From: Psilocybe azurescens
Taxonomy: Eukaryota; Basidiomycota; Agaricomycetes; Agaricales; Agrocybaceae
Direction of reading: 5' to 3'
DNA: 13,109 nucleotides
Assembly (NCBI GenBank): GCA_023853785.1
Contig: JAJIRX010000641.1
Coordinates: 1 to 13,109, forward strand
The stretch's first letter is position 1; each line of letters begins with the position of its first letter. Position numbers and translations under genes: made by a program. Under the pieces are notes generated by a model. The model made no database searches. It saw only the letters and a list, made by a program, of their open reading frames with translations, and was not told the DNA's origin. Shown here piece after piece: positions 1-6,758 of this stretch.

Positions 1-972
1 AAAAGACCGTCTGCAATGTGTGCGTTTTCAAGATTTCTTCTTGACTCATTTGGATATTTTTCTTTTAAAACTGATTTGTCTTTCATAGTATTTGTGGGCT
101 GTACTACAAGTTACACAGTTCAGTATGCTCCGTCCGCCTGAAGTCTGATGCGGTGTCAGCTGCCGACACTTTTGTTCCAGATGGTCCTCCAATCCTAGCT
201 TCTGACTCAACCATCTGGTTTTCTTCATCAAGAACAACAAGTTTAGGAACACCACTTCATTGTCAGAGCTCCTAGGCACATTGGGCATAATTGTCAATGA
301 CCTGCAGGTGCGGCACTATACCGCAATCCCATTCCAACTCACCTACCCAGAGTCGTACCATCTAGACTACCTCATGCTGCTGTACAACAGCATGCACATG
401 GACGCACTTCTGTTCAACAACTTGAGGTCATCGGACATCAATCTCCTCAGCACACGCTCAACCAAGTGGAGACAGATGATTGGGCATCAGAAATCCATTG
501 TTGGTGGTCTTGTTTAGATTATAACGTGGCAACAGCTTCAGCTCAGTATTGTTCCTAGCATTGCACTCAAAGCATGTATCGATGAAGTTTCTATTTAGCA
601 CGTACAACAAGGCACAGGATAATCAACTACAGCATTTCTTCTCCCACAACCTATGCTCTATAATTCTTTTCCTTTCCCAATCGTTAAATGTCTTTGTTAT
701 TATTGTGCTGCCATTGTTGGATGCTTTTTCTCTTGGATCTCGACTTAGATCCTGTTGTTTTTGAGCTCTTTCTTTTTGCTGACGTATTTCTATTTTCACA
801 GCTACCTCAATCAACCATCGCTTTCAGTTGCAACCATATGTATAGCATTTCATATATGATGCGTAAGCAATAACACGCATTACATGCATTTACAAATATA
901 CCAGATATGTCAAATATGATCCAACGATCTCAATCCCATCCTACATTATTGGCTCTGTATCCGAATGCAGCT

Positions 973-1422
973 CTAATGGTTTTGACTCTTTTGTTGGTTG
1001 TTCTGATTCTTCAGAATGGAGGACATTCTGAAATGCGGAACAGCGTTGAAGTGGTCTTGACGATTTTGCCTGGATTTTCCTGTCATTCGACAGGAGTGTT
1101 TGCGCAGATACTGGGTGGCTATCCCTATTTTCCTCTGGAGTGCTGAGCTGTACTTGCTGGCACAGAACTTGGGTGCAGTGGCGTTGCAATGGCCTTCTTG
1201 GATTTTGCTGATTTTGTTATTGTTCGACAGGGCTTCTGCAGACGTAACATCGGTATTCCTGTCTTTATCAGGAATGCTTGGCTGTACTTGTTGAACCATG
1301 TGTGGCTGTACTGGTGTATGCTTATGGTGGACTGTAATATTCTGAGATATGCTATCCTGAAGGCGGTATGGTTCCTTTCTCTCAGGCCGCTGAGATTTCA
1401 AGCGCTTAGACATTTTCTGCAT
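973..1422 (-). CDS. Possible N-terminal exon of an unknown basic protein
   Basis: This minus-strand open frame of 149 codons starts at an ATG at 1422. Its predicted protein is rich in lysine, arginine, glutamine, serine and asparagine, begins with a basic cluster (MQKMSKRLKSQRPERK), and looks disordered. The second half comes from a diverged tandem duplication of the DNA (see the repeat at 1040-1296). A second minus-strand frame (941-1189) is also open across one repeat copy, so it is unclear which frame was coding. No domain is recognised and no function is proposed. It could be a remnant or a chance ORF over a repeat. Confidence 0.25.
   Translation of the reverse strand: MQKMSKRLKSQRPERKEPYRLQDSISQNITVHHKHTPVQPHMVQQVQPSIPDKDRNTDVTSAEALSNNNKISKIQEGHCNATAPKFCASKYSSALQRKIGIATQYLRKHSCRMTGKSRQNRQDHFNAVPHFRMSSILKNQNNQQKSQNH
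1040..1296. repeat. Diverged tandem duplication, period about 134-138 bp
   Basis: Two adjacent copies align along their length. The start GCGTTG(A/C)A(G/A)TGG occurs at 1043 and 1181, and the end GCTGTACTTG at 1147 and 1281. Between them, blocks such as TTCGACAGG and TCCTGTC/TCCTGTCTTTATC are shared with many substitutions and small gaps. The copies clearly differ, so the duplication is old. It lies inside the weak minus-strand open frames and explains their repeated glutamine/serine-rich protein segments. Confidence 0.65.
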
Positions 1423-1795
1423 CTACAGAATTATATTAAAATCAGTTGGTTAATTCAAATCAGCATGAATACTCACTTTTGGAGGCATTTATAGGCTATT
1501 CCTGTCTTGAAAGTATGTTGAAACAGTATAAACTTGTATCGCATGCCACTAACTTACAAATTCTTCTTGAGGTGGATTCAACTTTTGGATCACGTGGGAT
1601 TACATAAGTCAGACCACATGTCTGGCACAACATGTTCTCTGTCAGCATTGCTAGACACTTGGTTGAACTTCTGTATTCAATATTAGCGTTGGTGGTCTTT
1701 TTCTGTTCACAACACCTCTTCTGTGTTGAGGCCTTTTATTTCCACTGCTATTGATACCTCCATCATCTCTCACAGCCATCGTCTCCAAAACTCCA

Positions 1796-1892
1796 ATGCC
1801 AACGATAAATCCTTCCAAACTATCCAGAGCTGAACTTCTCAAAATAATTGAGGAGCAGGCTCAATCGCTTGAGCACAAAAAGAAAGCAATTG
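1796..1892 (+). CDS. Exon 1 of the unknown 1796-5286 gene
   Basis: This exon starts at ATG 1796. An upstream in-frame TTG at 1751 is not a plausible fungal start. It encodes a lysine/glutamate-rich, probably helical segment and ends after one base of a codon before GTGTGT at 1893. The intron 1893-1944 ends in GCAG and restores an open frame in the next exon. Confidence 0.45.
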
Positions 1893-1944
1893 GTGTGTCT
1901 TTTAGTGTCTCTAGAGCTACAGTTATATATTAACAATTATGCAG

Positions 1945-2093
1945 AAAACCTAAAAGCGGAACAAAGCAAGAGAAATTCATTTCAGAAATTCATTCCACGT
2001 CCCGTAGGCCAGGCAGGGCGCAGTGAAGACAAAGGAGGTTTTAATCTTGAAAGGGCAATGGGTGTAGACCATGATCATTATAAACGCCTTTCA
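1945..2093 (+). CDS. Exon 2 of the unknown 1796-5286 gene
   Basis: This exon continues the coiled-coil-like N-terminus, then a stretch reading FQKFIPRPVGQAG and a histidine/aspartate patch (MGVDHDHYKRLS). It is flanked by a GCAG acceptor and a GTAAGT donor at 2094. The following intron, 2094-2143, is 50 nt long and joins in phase 0. Confidence 0.45.
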
Positions 2094-2143
2094 GTAAGTC
2101 AGTCTGCTATTCACAGCCAGAGTGTCAACTAAAATTCATTTAG

Positions 2144-2250
2144 CGTATTATTAAAATATACGCTCATAAATTTCTCAAGATGAATAAACCATTCCGTCAT
2201 CAAGAGCGTCAAAAGCTTGTGGATGCAAAAATGGCGGCAAGTATTTGAGA
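2144..2250 (+). CDS. Exon 3 of the unknown 1796-5286 gene
   Basis: This exon reads RIIKIYAHKFLKMNKPFRHQ and onward, a basic helical segment, and runs into TGA after about 35 codons (stop near 2249). The protein-like frame resumes near 2285 in another phase with IIRRATIFSAFQNSWPVDEF. A GTATTT...TTCAG stretch between the two could be a 45-nt intron, but it does not restore the wanted frame, so an indel is needed as well. Confidence 0.35.
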
Positions 2251-2687
2251 GATATCTTTAAAAAGGGCTAATATAAGCACTTCAGATCATTCGTCGAGCA
2301 ACCATATTTTCTGCGTTCCAAAACTCTTGGCCTGTAGACGAATTTCTCAAGCAATATCTTGGACACTCAACATTAGCTATAAAAAAGACCTCCAAGCTGA
2401 ATTGAATGACGATGAGATTCCCGATAGAAAGGCCATCCAGCAATATTTAAATGAACTTGACTGTTTTAGGGGATCTCGCACTCAAAGTAAAAAGACATGT
2501 AACGAAGATGAATCTGATGATCCGATCAATATTACTGTCAATGATATTGCAAAAGACATCCAACACCAACAGAAGGACTCCAGCGATGTTGAAATGGAGT
2601 CTGAGGGTAACGAACAGACTACTCAGCCGGTGAGACAATTTCAAAGTGGCACAATATTTTTATAGGCAATTCTGATACGTTGTTTAG

Positions 2688-2951
2688 ATACAGACACCCA
2701 CAAAAGCTCAGAAAAGGACTCGTTATCCAACGCAAACTCCAGTCTCATCACCAGCAAAAGGTATCCTACGTCCAATCATCAAAACTCCAACAACATTGGC
2801 TCCCATGTAAAGGGGGAAATCACAGAAGCAAATCACATTTGTGGACAGCTCTCCTATGGAGTCATACCACAATATCAGCTCAGATCATGACTTTGAATCT
2901 AGTGTGCCGTCTTGTGCTGTTGAAAAATTTCTCTCAAGAAGCGCTAAAAAA
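2688..2951 (+). CDS. Thr-Pro/Lys-rich exon with internal TAA
   Basis: The exon is entered from intron 2630-2687 (GTGAGA...GTTTAG). It encodes repeated T-P motifs (TPTKAQKRTRYPTQTPVSS), a likely disordered, phosphorylatable region. The same frame stays protein-like after a TAA at 2808-2810 and continues to the GTATTG donor at 2952. The stop is therefore a lesion within the exon rather than its end. Confidence 0.4.
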
Positions 2952-3373
2952 GTATTGTTCCATTTCCAACTCTGATAGACTGAACTAAACTCTTTTCTGT
3001 ATAGAATCTCAGCAAAAGCAAAGGACCTCTTGATGGAAATGTTTCATTTTTGGTAACGCTATTCAGTATGTTCTGTGTACCGATTGTACTTATCATTTGC
3101 TTAGAATAGGCCTATAGAACCAGAAAACGATATATTTTCACCACTTCCATCTGTGCAGGACATTCATTCTTTGCGTAGCAAAGGAAGACAGACTGTGTGG
3201 TAAAGTTGACGAAAATGGGATGCCAGTCGCAGGCAAAGCTATTATCCAAAAACAAGGCTTGGCCACGTCAGCATCTGAGGCACATAATAAGCCAGCATCT
3301 GCCTCTCCACAAGTATCGCTGTTTTTTACCTTCTGTTCATTGTGTTTAACAAATTCTGAGCTCGATCATTCAG

Positions 3374-3382
3374 AAACCCAAG
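3374..3382 (+). CDS. 9-nt micro-exon (Lys-Pro-Lys), first copy
   Basis: AAACCCAAG lies between a TTCAG acceptor and a GTCGGT donor and adds exactly three codons (KPK) in phase 0. The flanking introns are 3313-3373 and 3383-3445. The prediction rests on splice signals and on joining two open frames; there is no transcript evidence. Confidence 0.4.
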
Positions 3383-3445
3383 GTCGGTGTACTACTTTGT
3401 TGAAATTTAACATTGACCTTTTATTAACTGAAATTTTGTCTCTAG

Positions 3446-3482
3446 AAAAAGAGTGGCATACCCGCAAAAAATATGAACAATG
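3446..3482 (+). CDS. 37-nt exon of the unknown gene
   Basis: This short exon reads KKSGIPAKNMNN plus one base, between a TCTAG acceptor and a GTATGT donor at 3483. The 60-nt intron 3483-3542 joins it to the next exon in phase 1. Confidence 0.4.
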
Positions 3483-3542
3483 GTATGTCTTTGACCCTGT
3501 GAAATTGACCAAAACATATAGTGCTGAGCTCTATGTATACAG

Positions 3543-3595
3543 AAGAATCCTTTACATCAGCACATGTCGTCTCTCGTACACAAGCATCTCCCAAA
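3543..3595 (+). CDS. 53-nt exon of the unknown gene
   Basis: This exon reads EESFTSAHVVSRTQASPK when joined to the last base of the previous exon. It ends at a GTAAAG donor (3596). Its ASPK ending matches the ASPQ that precedes the first KPK micro-exon, which suggests a duplicated exon module. Confidence 0.4.
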
Positions 3596-3652
3596 GTAAA
3601 GTATTTCAATACTTCATTCGTTATTCTGTGCTGAATCTAAGCTTCATTTCAG

Positions 3653-3661
3653 AAACCTAAG
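3653..3661 (+). CDS. 9-nt micro-exon (Lys-Pro-Lys), second copy
   Basis: AAACCTAAG again lies between a TTCAG acceptor and a GTTAGT donor and encodes KPK. It differs from the copy at 3374 by one silent base. The preceding introns (3313-3373 and 3596-3652) are of similar length and both end in TCATT(T)CAG. Confidence 0.4.
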
Positions 3662-3817
3662 GTTAGTATGTTGTCTATATCACCTAAGTTACGCTGTTGC
3701 TTATAGTCAATACCGCTAAGCAAAAACACATACTTTGGCAACCTCTGGTTCTCGAGTGGGTGTTTACTTGACTTAAACTTATCTGCTAAGCTATATCACG
3801 TCTTTTGTGGGTTTTAG

Positions 3818-3877
3818 AAACGTCCAGCTCCAAAAACAGATCTTCTAGACAAACAGCCAGCCTCAAAGAAAGCAAAG
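3818..3877 (+). CDS. 60-nt Lys/Pro-rich exon of the unknown gene
   Basis: Exactly 20 codons, reading KRPAPKTDLLDKQPASKKAK, lie between a TTTTAG acceptor and a GTATGC donor. The segment has two basic clusters and resembles a bipartite nuclear localisation signal, so a nuclear protein is possible (inference). The next intron is 3878-3928. Confidence 0.45.
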
Positions 3878-3928
3878 GTATGCATCTAGTATTGTCGCTA
3901 GCCATATTTATAATCACTCCTTATCCAG

Positions 3929-4933
3929 ATGATACTAGGCGACAAGGACTACCTAGAGATCACAGAATGCCCAGCTGAGATGTGCAATGATAAAGTACCT
4001 GCTCAACTCAACCCCGACCTAGAGTCGGTCATGCAAGAGTATAGTGCTGCCCGAGTAGGATTGCATAATTCATCAGCAAAAATACCAAGCACTGGACCAC
4101 AAAGCTCCGACTCGCAACCCAACTCCTTTGTGCTCAAATCGCAAAAGCAAATAAGAACCCAGGCATCTTAGACATGGCTATTGAGCATTCATGGCCTCTT
4201 GAAATAGACTACTCCAAGCTTTGTTGTCGTATCAAGAGGCTTGAGTCTGCTATTGTTGAGGTCTTAAACAACTTCCATGCTCTTGACGTAATACCACCAT
4301 GGCAAAGGTTTGTTGAAGGCCTTATCAACCAGAGAATATCATTTCGGCGCTTCAAGCGCTATGGAGCTCCGACACAAGTGGGGTATCATATCAACTACTG
4401 GAACCTCAGGATAGTGAGCATTTTGTAATATATTTACTCGGTCCACTACTGAAAAGAGAGCTAGTTATGGGCCTGCTGGCCACCATGTCATCGCATCTGT
4501 AATCCGACACGTCATCCTGCCTGAAATTAATTTTACACTCTATCAAGAGACGCTTAATCAAACTCTGAACAATTTGGCTGAATACCGTAGCCAAACACTG
4601 GAAGAAGCAGCAGCGCCAGCCAGTGAAAACACTCAAGACAAAGGCGATATACAATATCTGTCCAAACGTGCCAAGAGTTTCTGGGACTCTTGTCGGGATC
4701 TTCAATGGAATGCACCGGAGCTGGACCTTGACACCTTTTGCGAGGTTGTTGTTGCTGCGCATATTACTAATCTTCTTATTAGGCAAGATTTGGAATGCAC
4801 ATACGACGAAGCTGATAACACTAGAATGGAAAGTATTCGATATGGAGATATATATAATGGACTGGGAAGTTCTGAAGAAGAAAGCGATAAATTTGACAAC
4901 ATATTCCGGCGATATAGTAGCAGAGGGAAAAAG
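3929..4933 (+). CDS. Long central exon region, several frames
   Basis: From the acceptor at 3928 the frame reads MILGDKDYLEITECPAEMCN and onward, and continues protein-like to the AAG|GTTTTT donor at 4933. It needs frame changes near 4135, between about 4370 and 4400, and near 4485. The segments between them (for example EHFVIYLLGPLLKRELVMG and HVIASVIRHVILPEINFTLY) are hydrophobic/helical and look like parts of one folded domain. The last part is acidic (SSEEESDKFDN). I recognise no catalytic motif. Confidence 0.45.
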
Positions 4934-4987
4934 GTTTTTCTTTGTCTTTTTCTCCGATTCATAGCTAACACCGCTATCTTGGTTTAG

Positions 4988-5095
4988 ATTAAAGTTACTG
5001 CTGTTAGTACACGGGCAAACAATCAAGATATAGCCATGGTAGCTATTCCTCCCCGGTTTCTTCGAAAGGACACTCCTCACAGCTGCGTCTCTGAA
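4988..5095 (+). CDS. Penultimate exon of the unknown gene
   Basis: Thirty-six codons lie between introns 4934-4987 and 5096-5148, both phase 0. They read IKVTAVSTRANNQDIAMVAI and then a basic/proline patch ending in SCVSE. The splice borders (GTTTAG|ATT and GAA|GTATGT) are standard. Confidence 0.5.
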
Positions 5096-5148
5096 GTATG
5101 TTTTTATTTACTGTTTCTTTGATTAGTTATTTATTGAAACATCTTCAG

Positions 5149-5286
5149 GTTCCTGCTGCACCACTTAATGATGTGTCACCTCCAACAGAAGATACAAGTG
5201 ATACACAGCTTGCACCTGACAATGAAGTATTACCTGAAATAGCAATACCCTCAGAGGCAATTGAAGCGCCATCAAGAGTCTGCTGA
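5149..5286 (+). CDS. Terminal exon of the unknown gene
   Basis: This acidic, proline- and threonine-rich tail begins with VPAAPLNDVSPPTEDTSDTQ and ends at TGA 5284-5286, followed at once by TAA. It is probably disordered. No polyadenylation signal is clear downstream. Confidence 0.5.
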   Translation, partial: VPAAPLNDVSPPTEDTSDTQLAPDNEVLPEIAIPSEAIEAPSRVC

Positions 5287-5540
5287 TAAGGTATGTTTTG
5301 GGCAAATTATAATGTTGTAGACGGCATTCTAACAAGTGAAGGCTGGGCCCGGGCCGCGTCGATCATCACGCCGTGCTGTCCCTAAAACCACCCCCAATAA
5401 TATCTATAATACATTGCTGAAATAATCTTTTGTTTGATTTCTGAAACACTTCACCAGGCTCTATGCAGCTTTATTATTACATTACAGTGTACTTTTTTGC
5501 TCATATTCGTCGGTTTAATTGAACCATATTAGTCTGCCAA
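5287..5540. other. Intergenic stretch with a GC-rich patch
   Basis: No gene is seen. An AT-rich background is interrupted at about 5338-5383 by a sharply GC-rich patch (GGCTGGGCCCGGGCCGCGTC and onward) unlike its surroundings. Confidence 0.4.
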
Positions 5541-5542
5541 TG

Positions 5543-5825
5543 TAACACTTGTTAATGGCATATACAAGACATTGCTTAATAGCGTAGCTGGAGCACCTTT
5601 GAGTAGTGAATCTGAGACGTCACTAAATAACGGAAAAGAGCATCTTTAAGTAGTGATCTGGGACATTGCTAAAGGCTGGACAAGAGCGCCTTTGGATAGT
5701 GTATTGGGAACATCAATAAATAAGGGGCTGGAGCATCTTTAAATAATGCATCTGCGACATTGCTAAATGCTAAGCAGAAGCACCTCTACATAGTGTGTTT
5801 GCAGACATTATTAAATGTTGTTTTA
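5543..5825. repeat. Degenerate tandem array, 46-48 bp period
   Basis: The block (G/A)AGC(A/G)(C/T)C(T)TT followed by an AGTAGTG-like box starts at 5591, 5638, 5684, 5731 and 5778, so the spacings are 47, 46, 47 and 47. A second block, GACATTGCTAAAT or a variant, follows about 24-26 bases later in most copies (for example 5616, 5662, 5804). It also occurs at 5568, which implies an earlier, worn copy near 5543. Copies differ at many positions but keep the register. Fainter traces (CATTATTAAATGG, GAGCACTATTTG) run on to about 6050 without a clear period. The array is non-coding in all frames. Confidence 0.75.
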
Positions 5826-6078
5826 CGGACATGACTTAACCCTGTGCCAAAGACGCCATTTGATAGTGATTCGGCAGCCCGGCTAACAGCTTTCTCTGAG
5901 CACTATTTGCTGCTGCTGATAAAACATTATTAAATGGCGTCATTTTGATAATTAACTACCGTCATTAAATGCTGTCAGAACATAATGATTTGATGGTGGC
6001 TAGGCACACTATTTATCAGCGAACTAGGCACATGAACAAATGCCGAGTTGGCTTCCTACAGTGTTAATAAATAGATTC

Positions 6079-6097
6079 AAAAAAAAAAAAAAAAAAA
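6079..6097 (+). repeat. A19 homopolymer
   Basis: Nineteen consecutive A residues follow the degenerate repeat region. They could be a poly(A) scar of a retroposed sequence or a dA:dT nucleosome-excluding promoter element about 210 bp upstream of the Cdh1 start codon. No target-site duplication was found by eye. Confidence 0.7.
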
Positions 6098-6308
6098 CTA
6101 AAAGGATATCCGCATTTGTCACATCAATTTGCCAAGGTATATAGCCGTTTGACAAAATAGGAAGGTGAGACTAAGCGAACGAAAAGTTGGATTAACCATC
6201 AACTGCACTCGAACCAAACTTCTTTAAGCTTTTTTACTTCCAATTCTGCACAGCAACGCCCAATTCTCGTGCAAGGTCACCACAGAAGCCGCAAAGGAAG
6301 CGCAAACT
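6098..6308 (+). promoter_or_regulatory. Presumed promoter and 5' leader of the Cdh1 gene
   Basis: These 211 bases lie between the A19 tract and the Cdh1 ATG. There is no consensus TATA box. TATATAGCC at about 6138 is the closest candidate. The last 70 bases are CA-rich, as is usual for fungal 5' leaders, and the start context is AAACTATGTC. Assignment is by position only. Confidence 0.35.
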
Positions 6309-6688
6309 ATGTCGGGATTCAAGAATTCACCGTATGAGAAGAGGCTGCGGGCATCGCATCGAGAAGCGGAGGAGGACTCGACCCCCAGAAGAAATAGCGT
6401 CAATCCAATATTTGGCGTCGGCCCTGCATCGTCCTCGGCGCCTACTCTTGCCTCGAGACCGACTACGGAGACAGCAGTGGTCCCCAGAGTCGCCGATCGA
6501 CTTTCACGCGAACATGGTCATGAATTCGGCTTTGAATATGCCACGAATAGTGCGCGAGTACGGCGACAGATTCGTGCCATCCAAAGACTCTGGCGATCTC
6601 CGGACGTCGTATCATCTCATGGACGAGGGCGGACCATCGACTCCATCGAAGAACAGGATCATACCGTCGGAATCGGACGCTTTGAAAG
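6309..6688 (+). CDS. CDH1: Cdh1 exon 1 (N-terminal regulatory region)
   Basis: The exon starts at ATG 6309 and ends AAAG|GTATGT. It encodes the disordered, phosphorylatable N-terminus, the C-box-like segment and a stretch (SGDLRTSYHLMDEGGPSTPS) followed by RIIPSESDALK. The start frame holds to about 6470, and the C-box lies in another frame. At least two indels are needed between 6469 and 6515, with an intermediate frame reading DSSGPQSRRSTFTR. Confidence 0.8.
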
Positions 6689-6758
6689 GTATGTTCCAGA
6701 CATTTCTTTTGCTTTGGATGAGGCGTTGTGCTGATTGCGCCACTCCATATCCGCTTAG
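6689..6758 (+). other. Cdh1 intron 1 (70 nt)
   Basis: GTATGT donor, CTGAT branch-like site at 6731, and a CTTAG acceptor. Splicing joins K-E-Q-A-N-S-I-F in phase 1, as expected for Cdh1. Confidence 0.8.

Larger units (their letters stand above)
1..1750. other. AT-rich stretch with weak coding-like remnants
   Basis: No gene here can be named. Several moderately long open stretches exist on both strands. On the minus strand, 46-297 contains a lysine-rich segment with a CVTCS motif. Minus 623-814 contains a charged, glutamine- and lysine-rich segment, and minus 973-1422 a basic, glutamine- and serine-rich one with a good ATG at its upstream end (1422). On the plus strand, 260-517 overlaps the first of these and reads equally protein-like. 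None shows a family motif I recognise. They could be exons of a decayed minus-strand gene or an old mobile element, but no terminal repeats or transposase motif were seen. Confidence 0.3.
1796..5286 (+). pseudogene. Intron-rich gene of unknown function, frame broken
   Basis: I recognise no domain. The exon chain starts at the ATG at 1796 (MPTINPSKLSRAELLKIIEE) with a charged, coiled-coil-like N-terminus. Next come a motif block reading NSWPVDEFLKQYL (about 2325-2363), a long acidic/serine-rich segment (2388-2629), a Thr-Pro/Lys-rich segment (2688-2951), and several very short Lys-Pro exons (3374-3877). A more globular-looking region follows (about 4150-4933, with tracts such as LCCRIKRLES and AKSFWDSC), then an acidic, proline-rich C-terminus ending at the TGA at 5284-5286. 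Well-formed GT-AG introns of 45-63 nt separate the exons. The frame changes near 2250-2325, 2381-2386, 3208, 4135, 4370-4400 and 4485, and a TAA interrupts it at 2808. Reading it as one gene is inference; it could be two neighbours. Confidence 0.5.

Noticed and set aside
46..297. Possible piggyBac-like zinc-binding tail (CVTCS motif) on the minus strand
   Set aside because: Only one Cys pair is present, with no further Cys/His pairs and no catalytic aspartates upstream.
4406..5080. 224-codon minus-strand ORF opposite the unknown gene
   Set aside because: It is the antisense shadow of the plus-strand exons and introns. The plus strand has matching splice sites and better composition.
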